A DNA stretch of 64,000 nt from Paenibacillaceae bacterium GAS479 (lineage in GTDB: Bacteria; Bacillota; Bacilli; Paenibacillales; Paenibacillaceae): positions 384,098-448,097 of the forward strand of contig LT629764.1 in the NCBI GenBank assembly GCA_900105225.1, given 5' to 3'. This document shows positions 1-9,089 of the stretch, one piece after another. The translations under genes and the position numbers were made by a program. The notes below the pieces were generated by a model. That model was not told the DNA's origin, ran no database searches, and worked only from the letters and a program-made list of their open reading frames with translations. Each line of letters starts with the position of its first letter. Positions within the stretch are counted from its first letter, which is position 1.

Positions 1-1190
1 GATAAGTCGAGGTACGCAGAAGCCATGACGGGCATGAAAATAGCCCCAAGCCCAGCACCTCTTATGATGAGAGCCACTGACAAATAAATTTGGTTTGTAT
101 CGGTACCTGCTTGCAAAAAAGGCAACGTTCCCACTAGGACTAAAATAGTTCCAACCAGCACAACGGGGCGGGAACCGATTTGATCGGTCAATTTGCCCGC
201 TAACGTGCGAGTGAGCAGCATGCCGATTCCTTGAGGAACGAGCAGCAATCCAGAAATAAGTACGGATTCACCGCGAATTTGCTGATAGTAAAGCGGCAGC
301 AGCAGCATCGATCCATAGGTGGTAAGGCCGGATAAGAACAACAACATGGAGGACACCGTAAAGGAACGTACTTTAAATAGAGCTAAATCAATAAGAGCTG
401 AGTTTGCTTTTCTCAAAGCGTGTAAAGCAAAAGCAATCAATAACAGCACACCTGCTATAAAGGGAACGAGGACGGCGGCATGGCCGAAACCGTTATTGGA
501 GCCTACCTCTCCTAATCCATAAATAATCAGAACAATTGCCGGAGAAAGCAGCAGAAGCCCCAGCGTGTCTAGCTTCTGGGTGTTCGCTTCAGGCTCATCT
601 TTAGGCAATCCTTTCCAAGCCATGATTATAGCTACGATGCAAATCGGGATATTCACAAAAAATATCCAGCGCCAGCTTAAATTACCAATAATTAAACCGC
701 CCAATACCGGCCCGAGTATCGGCCCAAGCAGTGCAGGCAAGCCAGCAACCGCCATCGTTTTGCCCATTTTTTGTCCGCCGGAAGCGCGCACTCCCATCGT
801 TTGCATAATAGGCATCAGTAGACCGCCGCCGATTCCTTGAATGATCCGGAAAAATATCAGGCTTTCTACATTCCACGCCAAGCTGCACAAAATGGAACCA
901 AACAGAAACACGGTTAAAGAAAACAACCACATTTGTTTGCCGCCAAAGCGCTCTACCGCCCAACCTGTAAGCGGAATAACCATTCCAAGCGCAAGCAGAT
1001 AACTTGTCATGACCCATTGAATGGTCGACACCGTGGCATTTAGATCACGCCCCAATGTATCGATGGCAACATTCGTAATCGTCGTATCGAACAATGGCGC
1101 GAGAATACCGATGATGAGTATCCACATCATTTTTTTGGAAGCAGCCTCCTGCTCCTGCTGATGAAGAGCCACTCCATCCTGTTTCTCCAT
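1..1190 (-). CDS. DHA2-type MFS multidrug efflux transporter (3' end outside window)
   Basis: The 396 visible codons encode a membrane protein with the layout of the EmrB/QacA (DHA2, 14-helix) drug:proton antiporters. The N-terminus reads ILAPLFDTTITNVAI, then WVMTSYLLALGMVIPLTGW and GRALLGPILGPVLGGLI-like helices typical of the family. The stop codon lies beyond base 1. The ATG at 1190 follows AAGGAG with good spacing. It is divergent from a TetR gene, with an inverted repeat between them, so it is probably the repressed target. Substrate cannot be read from sequence. Confidence 0.9.
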   Translation of the reverse strand, partial: MEKQDGVALHQQEQEAASKKMMWILIIGILAPLFDTTITNVAIDTLGRDLNATVSTIQWVMTSYLLALGMVIPLTGWAVERFGGKQMWLFSLTVFLFGSILCSLAWNVESLIFFRIIQGIGGGLLMPIMQTMGVRASGGQKMGKTMAVAGLPALLGPILGPVLGGLIIGNLSWRWIFFVNIPICIVAIIMAWKGLPKDEPEANTQKLDTLGLLLLSPAIVLIIYGLGEVGSNNGFGHAAVLVPFIAGVLLLIAFALHALRKANSALIDLALFKVRSFTVSSMLLFLSGLTTYGSMLLLPLYYQQIRGESVLISGLLLVPQGIGMLLTRTLAGKLTDQIGSRPVVLVGTILVLVGTLPFLQAGTDTNQIYLSVALIIRGAGLGAIFMPVMASAYLDL

Positions 1191-1220
1191 AATGCTCACT
1201 CCTTAAATTAAGATACTGTT

Positions 1221-1260
1221 CGTTTCTTATTTTTATGATATGCTATCGATATAAGAAACG
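1221..1260. promoter_or_regulatory. Inverted repeat between MFS and TetR genes, candidate TetR operator
   Basis: CGTTTCTTAT (1221-1230) and its perfect complement ATAAGAAACG (1251-1260) flank a 20-base AT-rich spacer in the divergent promoter region. Position and symmetry suit binding by the adjacent TetR-family protein. That the protein binds here is inferred. Confidence 0.6.
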
Positions 1261-1291
1261 CAACGACTTTTATTTGAGGAGAATCAGATTG

Positions 1292-1888
1292 ATGAAAACT
1301 TCGGATGATCAACTCGTTGAAAGTACCAAGACAAGGCGTAGGGGCAAGGAGCTTGAGATCGCTATTTTAAAAGCGGTACAGGTGGAGCTTTCTACTGTGG
1401 GATATTCGAATCTCACGATGGAAGGAGTTGCGGAACGATCTGGGACAAGCAAAGCCGTCTTATATCGCCGCTGGCCGAATCGCGCAGAGCTTGTGCTGGC
1501 TGCAATTCACGCGCGAGTTCCTTTGCCTTTAGAGGAAGTCCCGGATACAGGGAATTTGCGGGATGACGTTTTGAGTGTGCTCAGATCGATGAATAAAAAT
1601 ATTTCGGAGATCGTTTGGGACGCTTTATTTGGACTTATGGCAGACATTGGGAACATTTCACTTGCTGAATTGCTCTTTCCTAATGGCCGGCAAAACAGAA
1701 CGATGACAATTGTGCTGCAGCGAGCTGTGGATCGAGGCGAAATTCGCCCAGACGCCATCAATTCGCGAATTTTGATACTGCCCATCGATCTCGCTCGGCA
1801 TGAAATACTGTTATATAGTAAACCGATGTCGGAAGAAACCATAGTTGAAATCGTGGATGAGGTGTTTTTGCCTCTTGTAGCGAAGTAA
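1292..1888 (+). CDS. TetR/AcrR family transcriptional regulator
   Basis: A 198-residue protein with an N-terminal TetR helix-turn-helix: LTMEGVAERSGTSKAVLYRR at about residues 41-60, followed by a divergent ligand-binding half ending in IVEIVDEVFLPLVAK. The ATG at 1292 follows GAGGAGAATCAGATTG; an in-frame start 57 bases upstream lacks a ribosome site. Divergent transcription from the MFS pump suggests it represses that gene and itself and is released by a pump substrate (family knowledge plus context). Confidence 0.88.
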   Translation: MKTSDDQLVESTKTRRRGKELEIAILKAVQVELSTVGYSNLTMEGVAERSGTSKAVLYRRWPNRAELVLAAIHARVPLPLEEVPDTGNLRDDVLSVLRSMNKNISEIVWDALFGLMADIGNISLAELLFPNGRQNRTMTIVLQRAVDRGEIRPDAINSRILILPIDLARHEILLYSKPMSEETIVEIVDEVFLPLVAK

Positions 1889-1949
1889 AAGAGGGTAAAA
1901 AAAACTCAATCAATTCTCAGTTGTGGGGAGAATTCATTAAACATAAAAA

Positions 1950-1971
1950 GCCCTCCTTGGATGGAGGACTT
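1950..1971 (-). terminator. Probable terminator of the lipoprotein gene
   Basis: On the minus strand CCTCC-ATCCAA-GGAGG is followed by GCTTTTTATG. It lies about 130 bases after the lipoprotein stop. The stem is short, so support is moderate. Confidence 0.45.
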
Positions 1972-2098
1972 TAAGGTGAAGAGAACTTTACTTTTACCAA
2001 GTAACATTGATGTGGTACATGCGCATTTACGGTTAGGATTTGCCAACACATGAATGCGTGTTACATGGAATCTGCATATATAAAAGTGCTATACACTT

Positions 2099-2869
2099 TT
2101 ATTCGTTTATATCATTAATTGCAATTGGAATTAACGATTTACTAATTGAAGACTTTTTATCGTTGAATACTTGTTCACTAATCACTTCAAAACTAATATT
2201 AAAAATATTCCTTTGTTCATAGTACGTTTTATTTAACTCGAATGTTATTTCGTAGATGTTTGATTTTTCTTTTTTTTCTAGTAACCTTGTCTTAGGTTTA
2301 CTCACTATTCCTATTAACGAGTCAGGAACTTTAAATAGCACTCCTGTACCATCAACTCTAGTTAACTCATATTTCATCGTAACATTTGTTCCATTTTGTT
2401 TAAATGAGCTGCCTATTAAGTAAATCTGATTTTGTTCAGGAATTTGTTCTATATTGTCTTTCCCATCAAACACAAACTTTCCCGTCTTTAGCTTAATCTT
2501 ATTATTATCACCATCAAATATTATAATATTATTAAAGCTTTTATTTTTTCCATTCGTTTTTAATATCAACTTATTTGTGTCAAGGGTGTCTATTTCATTC
2601 TGATTATTTATTGATTGAACGAGTTCATTGTCCAAATACAATTGTACTTTTTGAATATTATTAATAAAGCTAATTTCGTAAGGGAAATAAATTGTAAAAT
2701 CCTCATCATTAAAAAGATAAGATTCTTCTTTCATTACAAATTGTTCAATTTGCGCAATATTTTCTTTATATATCGTTTGCTCATCTTCTTCTGGTGTTGT
2801 TGTCTTGCAACCCGCTAAGATTGCTAGAAACAATAAAGTAAAGATAATGATACATCTTGATCTCTTCAA
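2099..2869 (-). CDS. Lipoprotein of unknown function
   Basis: A 256-residue protein starting with a lysine/arginine-containing n-region, a hydrophobic stretch and the lipobox LAGC near residue 20, so it should be lipid-anchored outside the membrane. The mature part is charged and beta-rich by eye; no known domain was recognised. Three TTG codons stand in a row at 2875, 2872 and 2869. AAGGAGG is only 2 bases from the first but 8 from the third, so 2869 is chosen. The gene is much richer in AT than the flanking genes, suggesting acquisition. Confidence 0.75.
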   Translation of the reverse strand: MKRSRCIIIFTLLFLAILAGCKTTTPEEDEQTIYKENIAQIEQFVMKEESYLFNDEDFTIYFPYEISFINNIQKVQLYLDNELVQSINNQNEIDTLDTNKLILKTNGKNKSFNNIIIFDGDNNKIKLKTGKFVFDGKDNIEQIPEQNQIYLIGSSFKQNGTNVTMKYELTRVDGTGVLFKVPDSLIGIVSKPKTRLLEKKEKSNIYEITFELNKTYYEQRNIFNISFEVISEQVFNDKKSSISKSLIPIAINDINE

Positions 2870-2887
2870 CAACAAATCCTCCTTGTT

Positions 2888-2920
2888 AAAAGAGCATTCC
2901 TTAATAAGGAATGCTCTTTT
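2888..2920 (-). terminator. Rho-independent terminator of the secreted-protein gene
   Basis: AAAAGAGCATTCCTTA pairs perfectly with TAAGGAATGCTCTTTT and ends in a T run on the minus strand. It sits between the two AT-rich surface genes and directly ahead of the lipoprotein ribosome site. Confidence 0.8.
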
Positions 2921-2979
2921 AACTATTTTTTACTACTTTATTTTATTTGAGAAAATCCAATACTCATTATCTCTATGGT

Positions 2980-3426
2980 CTAGACTAGAAGCTGAATAGC
3001 GTTTGTCCCCAACCCATATTCAATCGAACCAGAGATTGAAGCCGTCATGCTAGAAATTGTTTTAAGGCTAATTTTAACAGATTTTGAAGTATGGTTATTA
3101 TAGCGATCATAATCATGCCCTGAGTAGGAATTAGCTTCGGAAACTTTAAACCATGCATTTACACCTCTTAAAGCCTTTAAACTATGAGTAACTACATCAC
3201 TTTCTATGAATTCCGGCTCTTCACTTAGCTCTTCATCTTTTAATTGTTTGTAATTGTCAGGAAGAACAGGTATTCCATCCAGATACAACACACCATTGAT
3301 TGTTTTTTCAACTGGTGCTCTAAAATTGGCCTCATCTTGAGCATAAACCACCGAGTTTAATGATGGGATAGAGAATGTAGCTACCAAAACACCTAAAATA
3401 GATAAAGATTTCATTTTTTCTTTCAA
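2980..3426 (-). CDS. Secreted protein of unknown function, probable 3' frameshift
   Basis: 148 residues as read, with a signal peptide ending near VVYAQ-DE (about residue 30). Nothing in the mature part was recognised. The TTG at 3426 follows GGGGG at 10 bases; the next ATG (3414) has no ribosome site. In the -1 alternative frame the sequence continues after the GGGTTGGGG run as RYSASSLDHRDNEYWIF and stops at 2933, a much more protein-like end than the short tail read in frame. One extra G would give a 164-residue product. AT-rich like its neighbour. Confidence 0.65.
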   Translation of the reverse strand: MKEKMKSLSILGVLVATFSIPSLNSVVYAQDEANFRAPVEKTINGVLYLDGIPVLPDNYKQLKDEELSEEPEFIESDVVTHSLKALRGVNAWFKVSEANSYSGHDYDRYNNHTSKSVKISLKTISSMTASISGSIEYGLGTNAIQLLV

Positions 3427-3782
3427 AACAGTATTTCCCCCTTTATTTAATAGAACTATATTAACTGTTATTAAAATAGTGGGAAGTTATGGGCGCAAAC
3501 AAATAAAGCTCATGACTTAAGTTCATGAGCTCAAACGGACGCCCCATATAGATGCACTCGATCGCAAAGACGTAAAGGTCGCTACCAGAGTCCGAGCGCT
3601 TGTAGGCGTCGCGAATCAGTTGCAGGGGCGGGATCGGGACATAGCGTTCACGCCGGCTCGGCTCAGTCACCCTACGGTGGCACAGCACGAGATGAGCCCA
3701 ACAACGTACATAAAACAGGGCATCCAAGAAGGAGCCCCCGTACATTCGCCAGGCATAAGAAGGATTGCTCCGCATAGCCCCA
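3427..3782. other. Intergenic region with no confident gene
   Basis: About 355 bases between the secreted-protein gene and the FAD oxidoreductase. The left part is AT-rich; from about 3540 the composition becomes GC-rich like the operon to the right. A minus-strand reading frame (3461-3814) crosses it and includes the plausible string SDLYVFAIECIYMGRPFELM, but it has no ribosome site, overlaps the oxidoreductase end and matches no family I know. It may be a gene remnant. Confidence 0.4.
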
Positions 3783-5126
3783 CTACAACACAACATTCCC
3801 TTGCCGCAGTACATCCCGCAACTGCTCGATATTCACCTCAGCAGGCAATGCCGTGTTCGTTGCAACGGCAAGCGCAGCCGCTGTACCGGCCGCTTCTCCC
3901 GTAGCCATGCAGCTCGGCGTCAGCCGTGTCGTCGCAAGTGCTTCATGGGTCGTTGATATGCAGCGTCCAGCAGCGAGTAAGTTATCTATACCTTTTGGAA
4001 TAAGGCAACCAAATGGAATATCATAAGCACCGCTTCCTTCAATAAAAGAAGCTGCCACGCCTTTGCCCGTCGGGTCATGCAAATCCACAGGGTAGCCGCT
4101 GCGAGCAATGCCGTCGGCAAAACGCCTTCCTTGGACAACATCCCCAATGGTCAAACAATAGAGCCCATCGATGCGCCGCGACTCCCGAACACCGATCTGT
4201 GCGCCAACTGACGAGATGGACGCTTTGGCGAAGCCAGGAATATATTCTTGTAAAAATTTGGCCATAAGCAACACTTGCTTGCGACCTTCTTCCTCGGCTT
4301 CTGTCAGCTGCTCGATGTCCGTCGCGTCCATGCCCTGCACTCGGGTACAGTTGACCAACACTTCGTCGTCAGCCGGTCCTGTGAAAAACAACACCTGATC
4401 GCGGTTAATCGGTACATTTGCCGCTTTCCATTCGGCGTAAAACCCGGAAACGGCTGTTAGCGGAAGCTGATCCAGCTCAGCAAAAAGCGTTTTGGGGTAA
4501 AAGTTATCCGGATTGTCCTGGATCGCCTGACGCACCGCATTCAGGTCAACACCACGCATACGGAATTTCATCGTCATCGGTTGTGTGCGGCCGTCCTCCT
4601 GCCGACCCTTTATCGTTGCCGCTCCAGCTAAATAAGCAACGTCAGCATCGCCAGTTGCATCGATAAATTGTTTGCCAAAAACATCAATCCTGCCCGACTT
4701 ACCGGTCAGCCGCACCGATTGAATGATCCGATTCGATACTAATACCTCATCGACAAAGCTGTGAGCAAGCAGTTTAACACCAGCTTCCTTAAGCATCTCA
4801 ACCGCCAGTACTTTAAAAATCTCAGCATCGTAGGGGGTAATACTGTATGTGAAACCGATCGTATCGCGCAGATGACCAGGCGAACCGCCACGATCAATCA
4901 AGCGGCTTACTATTTCTTCTGCGACGCCCTTAATGACCTGCTCACCTTGCGCGGTGTGGAAGGTCATCCAAGGATAAACAGAAGCCGCTGTAGACATCCC
5001 GCCTACAAATCCATACCGTTCGATCAAGATGACGGATGCCCCTTGGCGTCCTGCAGCAATGGCTGCACATAAACCGGCCGGCCCCCCACCGATAACGACT
5101 ACATCTGCTTCAAACTTATTTTTCAT
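3783..5126 (-). CDS. FAD-dependent oxidoreductase (FAD_oxidored family)
   Basis: 447 residues. The N-terminal Rossmann motif VVVIGGGPAGLCAAIAAGR (about residues 8-26) binds FAD, and the C-terminal stretch DNLLAAGRCISTTHEALATT carries the second flavin-contact region of the FAD_oxidored group. The ATG at 5126 follows GGGAGG; an ATG 36 bases upstream has no ribosome site. It is the last gene of the ABC-transporter operon starting at 8955, 47 bases after the second permease. It may oxidise the imported compound; the substrate is unknown. Confidence 0.88.
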   Translation of the reverse strand: MKNKFEADVVVIGGGPAGLCAAIAAGRQGASVILIERYGFVGGMSTAASVYPWMTFHTAQGEQVIKGVAEEIVSRLIDRGGSPGHLRDTIGFTYSITPYDAEIFKVLAVEMLKEAGVKLLAHSFVDEVLVSNRIIQSVRLTGKSGRIDVFGKQFIDATGDADVAYLAGAATIKGRQEDGRTQPMTMKFRMRGVDLNAVRQAIQDNPDNFYPKTLFAELDQLPLTAVSGFYAEWKAANVPINRDQVLFFTGPADDEVLVNCTRVQGMDATDIEQLTEAEEEGRKQVLLMAKFLQEYIPGFAKASISSVGAQIGVRESRRIDGLYCLTIGDVVQGRRFADGIARSGYPVDLHDPTGKGVAASFIEGSGAYDIPFGCLIPKGIDNLLAAGRCISTTHEALATTRLTPSCMATGEAAGTAAALAVATNTALPAEVNIEQLRDVLRQGNVVL

Positions 5127-5173
5127 GCTGCGAAAACCTCCCTTCAACCAGCATCCCTTCATTTATCCCGTTG

Positions 5174-6031
5174 TTATTCCTTCAGTCCCGTCATGGATAC
5201 TCCTTCAATAAATTGCTTTTGGGCGAAAAAGAAAATGATGAGCAGCGGCAGCGTCGCCATGACGGAGGCGCTCATCAGATGATGCCACGCAGTCCCGGAT
5301 TCATCGGTAAACAGTGATAGCGCAAGCGGCAATGTCATCAGTTCTCTATCGCTAATATAGATCAGCGGATCGAAGAAATCGTTCCACGATGCAAGGAACG
5401 TAAAGATAACCAGTGTTGCAATTGCCGGTTTGGCTAGCGGCATCATAATTCTGCTATAGATTTGCGAGCGAGAGTAACCGTCCACCATCGCTGCTTCTTC
5501 CAACTCCTTGGGAATGCCGAGGAAAAACTGACGCATGACAAACACGCCGAATACGCCGCCAGCGCCGAAGATTGGAAGCAAGATAAGCGGCACATGGGTA
5601 TTAATCAGACCGATCTCACGCAGAAACAGAAACATAGGAATCGCGATTACTTCATTCGGAATCATCATTGTACTTAGCAACAGGAGGAATACGACTCCGC
5701 GTCCCCAGAATGGAATCCGAGCGAAGGCATACCCTGCCAGCGAAGCGAAGAATATAGTGCCGAGTGTAACAAGTGCAGCAATGTAAACGCTGTTCCAGTA
5801 GAACAGATGAAAAGGAATACTTTGCAGCACTTCCGTGTAGTTACTCAAACGTATTGGAGACGGAATGAATTGCGGTGGAAATAAGAAAACTTTGGCAGGC
5901 TCTTTGAGCGATGTAGAGATCATCCATAGAAACGGCATGAGCATTACGGCCGACACCGCCGTTAGTAACACATACTGCACCGCTCCGCTTAATCGGTCCG
6001 AGCGCCGCATGGATAAGTGGTCAGCTTTCAT
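5174..6031 (-). CDS. Sugar ABC transporter permease (UgpE/MalG type)
   Basis: 285 residues with six predicted helices and the EAA loop EEAAMVDGYSRSQIYSRIMMPLAKPAI at about residues 180-206, the site that docks the ATPase. The ATG overlaps the end of the upstream permease by 11 bases. As in many CUT1 systems no ATPase gene is present, so a shared MsmX-like ATPase encoded elsewhere is expected (inference from the family). Confidence 0.93.
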   Translation of the reverse strand: MKADHLSMRRSDRLSGAVQYVLLTAVSAVMLMPFLWMISTSLKEPAKVFLFPPQFIPSPIRLSNYTEVLQSIPFHLFYWNSVYIAALVTLGTIFFASLAGYAFARIPFWGRGVVFLLLLSTMMIPNEVIAIPMFLFLREIGLINTHVPLILLPIFGAGGVFGVFVMRQFFLGIPKELEEAAMVDGYSRSQIYSRIMMPLAKPAIATLVIFTFLASWNDFFDPLIYISDRELMTLPLALSLFTDESGTAWHHLMSASVMATLPLLIIFFFAQKQFIEGVSMTGLKE

Positions 6032-6953
6032 GCATGACCCACCTCTTTCTTAAGCCCCATTGGAGGAGTGTCAGCGCTAAAATAATGATAAACAGCACAT
6101 AGGCCAGGGCTGAAGAGTAGCCAAATTCATAAAGTTTGAACGCTTTTTCCCAAATATAATACACCAACACCTCTGTGCTGCCTACTGGTCCTCCCTGAGT
6201 CATTACGTAAATTTGCCCGAACACTTTGAGCGAGCCGATGATGGTCATGATGATCGTCAAAAACAATGTATGCGTGATCATTGGCAGTGTAATGCGGAAA
6301 AAGGTCGTGAATTTATTGGCGCCATCGAGCTTCGCCGCTTCATACAAGTGAACTGGCACCTGCTGCAATGCTGCGATAAAGAGCACCATATTCAATCCTA
6401 CATTTTTAAGAACACTTGTAATAATGACGACCGGCATCGCTAAGTTCTGGTCATATAACCAGGACGGTCCGGTCACCCCGAGCAACTGAAGTAATTGGTT
6501 GATAAAGCCGGAATCGGTTGCAAACATGTACTTCCAGACGATCGACCAGACAATGAGAGATGTCATGACCGGAATAAAAATTACGGTCCGGAAAATACCC
6601 ATCCCCGGTAACTTGCCCGCCAGAGGGAGCGCCAATAACAGCGCCAGCCCAATGTTAAGCGGGACCAGGCCAACAGCGAAGTAAAGAGTGTTGCCTAGCA
6701 CCTTCCAAAACTCTCTATCGCCCAAAATTATCCGGTAGTTATCCAGTCCAACGAATGTAGCCTCTCCCAGCAGCGGCCAATCCGTCAGGCTCATATACAA
6801 CGCCATCATAAGAGGTATAAACAGAAGCAACGCGAATCCAAGCACCATCGGTGCAACGAAGAGCCAACCCGTTCGGTTCGAATCTCGATCGAGCGGACTC
6901 CGACTGCGCCTCTTTTTGACCTTGTTCTCGCGGTTAACTACGATCGATTGCAT
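6021..6953 (-). CDS. Sugar ABC transporter permease (UgpA/MalF type)
   Basis: 310 residues, six predicted helices, with the EAA loop YEAAKLDGANKFTTFFRITLP near residue 210. The ATG at 6953 is preceded by GCGGAGATGCGTA; the longer frame upstream lacks a ribosome site. It overlaps the preceding gene by 20 bases and the following permease by 11, which indicates coupled translation. It forms the membrane heterodimer with the 5174-6031 product. Confidence 0.93.
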   Translation of the reverse strand: MQSIVVNRENKVKKRRSRSPLDRDSNRTGWLFVAPMVLGFALLLFIPLMMALYMSLTDWPLLGEATFVGLDNYRIILGDREFWKVLGNTLYFAVGLVPLNIGLALLLALPLAGKLPGMGIFRTVIFIPVMTSLIVWSIVWKYMFATDSGFINQLLQLLGVTGPSWLYDQNLAMPVVIITSVLKNVGLNMVLFIAALQQVPVHLYEAAKLDGANKFTTFFRITLPMITHTLFLTIIMTIIGSLKVFGQIYVMTQGGPVGSTEVLVYYIWEKAFKLYEFGYSSALAYVLFIIILALTLLQWGLRKRWVMHES

Positions 6954-7623
6954 TACGCATCTCCGCAACCACACGACGGATGCCGTCGGCATCATTGCCG
7001 AAGACAACTGCACCGATCAGTAGCACCCTAATGCCGCTGTCGATTAGTGCCGGGACATCAGCGGGTACAATTTTGCGCTGGGATGGTACGATGACAGGTA
7101 ACTTCGAGTGCTCTACCAACCAGCGGTATTCCAGCAGATCAGCGAAGCTGAGAGGCGTGCCATACTCCTCGCCCGGGATAATGGAGGCTTCAAGCGCCTC
7201 AACGCCGAATGATGCTGCAACTTCCAGAAAACGGGGATCAAAGCTGCTATCAATCGCAAAGGTGCGTGCAAGCTTCGGAAAACGTAACAGGAAGGAAGGC
7301 ATATGGAATGCGTATATGGACGTAAAGTCCACCCCAAGCTCAGGCAGCGCTTCGATTTCCTCTTGGTTGACGCTTTCAATTGATCCGCCCGGCACAATGC
7401 CGAGCGGTCCGTCATAGAGGGAACGGATCCCAGAGATCGCATCCTGATTGTCAACAAGTGATCCGAAGGTCATGCCACTAGCTCGATGCTCAACGTTAAT
7501 ATGAACCTTCAGGCCGTCCGCGCCTTCAGCCAGCGCCGCCTGAGCGAGAACAGGATCATTGGCCGGCAAACTTACGAACAACTGCAGCTTATCACTCGTT
7601 AAAGATTGTTTAAACCGATTCAT
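6934..7623 (-). CDS. Conserved TIM-barrel-like protein of a transporter operon, function unknown
   Basis: 229 residues. Alternating strand/helix units such as LQLFVSLPANDPVLAQAALA, GADGLKVHINVEH, GPLGIVPGG and IRVLLIGAVVFG look like an (alpha/beta)8 barrel with a phosphate-binding GAVVFG end, resembling the fold of PRAI or indole-glycerol-phosphate synthase enzymes. I do not recognise the family. AAAGGAG precedes the ATG. It lies between the binding-protein gene and the permeases, so it probably acts on the imported compound or on its phosphorylated product. Confidence 0.7.
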   Translation of the reverse strand: MNRFKQSLTSDKLQLFVSLPANDPVLAQAALAEGADGLKVHINVEHRASGMTFGSLVDNQDAISGIRSLYDGPLGIVPGGSIESVNQEEIEALPELGVDFTSIYAFHMPSFLLRFPKLARTFAIDSSFDPRFLEVAASFGVEALEASIIPGEEYGTPLSFADLLEYRWLVEHSKLPVIVPSQRKIVPADVPALIDSGIRVLLIGAVVFGNDADGIRRVVAEMRNAIDRS

Positions 7624-7653
7624 GAAACACCAGCTCCTTTTTGAACAACCTCT

Positions 7654-8955
7654 TTACTTGTTAAGCAGTGGGTCAACCTTCTCCTGGATCCCCTTCAATA
7701 TTTCTTCAGGAGTGCCGGATTGTCCAAACAAACGGTCGAAGCCTGATAAAATTTCCGTATCAATCTTCTGCCACTGGATATGGCCTGGCTGCACTTTGGC
7801 TTTCGGCATCTCATCGATGACAGCCTGCTTGATATCGGCCGGATCAGGGTTACCTTCCTGCTTCAGGAATGCGTCCGAGCTCAGCACCGACTTGCGTGGC
7901 GGTACAAAAAACGCGGATGTCGTTTGTATACCTTCCTGCCCGGCGAGGAACTTGATCAGCTCCTTTGCTTCCTTCGGATGTTTACTTTCCTTGAACAACA
8001 CATAACCGGCCTGCCCCATCATCGGAACTGTGCCTTTAGAGCCAGATGGCATCGGCGCGATACTCCATTTGAAATCTTTAATTGTACGCGCTTTCGAAAC
8101 AAAGCTGTAATTATCAAAAATCATGCCTAATTTACCGGATTCGAAGCTAACCTGCTCACCAGCCTTCGGATGAGACTTGTCAACGAACATCATGGTCTGG
8201 AGCATTTTAAGCGTCTCTACACCGTAGGCATCGTTCCACGTGAATTTGCTCATATCTTCCTTGAAAGGAGCACTACCATTCGACCAAGAATAGGAGGCGA
8301 GCATAATCCAAGTTTTCCAGTCCCGGAAGAAGTTAGCCCCGTATGTCCGGCCTGAGGTCGGACCGTCCGAGATAAGTTTGGCCGACTTAACGAATTCTTC
8401 CCAAGTCCACTTGCCTTGCTCCGCTAGTTCATTGGGCGAAGTAAGCCCTGCTTTCTCAAACAGATTCTTGTTATAAAATACAACGCTGGGCGGCGTCGAA
8501 AATGGTACTCCGTAAAGCTTATCATCCTTCCGGAACAGATCCAATGTTGAGGGAATGATGTCATCCTTGTTGAATGACGGATCGTCAGCCACATCGGTGA
8601 TATCTGCCAAAATACCATTGGCCATAAATTGCGGAACCATCCGTTCGGAGATCCATGCAATATCCGGTAACTCCCGCCCCGCAGCGAGAACTGAAATTTT
8701 CTGCTGGTAGTCAGCGAACGGTATCGTGTCGATTTTAACCTCGATGTTCGGATGAGTTTCATTAAACTTGGCAAACAGACCTTGGTACAGTTCGAGCTGC
8801 GCTGGATTTCCCCATGTCGCAAATTTCAACTCAACCTTCTTGTCGGTAGAATCCATTGGCGTTGTTGTCTCGCCATTCGTATTGCCGCTACACGCGGTTG
8901 CGGCCGTTGTCATGGCAAGGAACAATGCGAGATAGCCAACCCTCTTTCGCTTCAT
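7654..8955 (-). CDS. Extracellular sugar-binding lipoprotein (family 1) of ABC transporter
   Basis: 433 residues. A signal peptide ends in AATAC, an atypical lipobox with Ala at -3. The mature part has the family 1 solute-binding layout: VELKFATWGNPAQLELYQ, an ISVLAAGRELPDIAWI segment, and LYGVPFSTPPSVVFYNKNLF. The ATG at 8955 follows GGGGGAG with 5-base spacing. First gene of the operon 8955-3783 and directly downstream of the response regulator gene. Typical ligands are oligosaccharides, not identifiable here. Confidence 0.92.
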   Translation of the reverse strand: MKRKRVGYLALFLAMTTAATACSGNTNGETTTPMDSTDKKVELKFATWGNPAQLELYQGLFAKFNETHPNIEVKIDTIPFADYQQKISVLAAGRELPDIAWISERMVPQFMANGILADITDVADDPSFNKDDIIPSTLDLFRKDDKLYGVPFSTPPSVVFYNKNLFEKAGLTSPNELAEQGKWTWEEFVKSAKLISDGPTSGRTYGANFFRDWKTWIMLASYSWSNGSAPFKEDMSKFTWNDAYGVETLKMLQTMMFVDKSHPKAGEQVSFESGKLGMIFDNYSFVSKARTIKDFKWSIAPMPSGSKGTVPMMGQAGYVLFKESKHPKEAKELIKFLAGQEGIQTTSAFFVPPRKSVLSSDAFLKQEGNPDPADIKQAVIDEMPKAKVQPGHIQWQKIDTEILSGFDRLFGQSGTPEEILKGIQEKVDPLLNK

Positions 8956-9089
8956 TGCTTCTCCCCCTCTAAGTGAATAGACTTGATCTCTTCCTGTTAA
9001 TTGTACGGACTGTTGACAGCAGGAGAAATCACGCATGTTTTAGATTTGGTATGGTTTTTTTAGAGGAATGGGTGAAAACGGATTGAGAG

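Noticed and set aside
3461-3814. 117-codon minus-strand frame ahead of the secreted-protein gene
   Set aside because: No ribosome site, overlaps the oxidoreductase, and no family match that I can name; kept only as a possible remnant.
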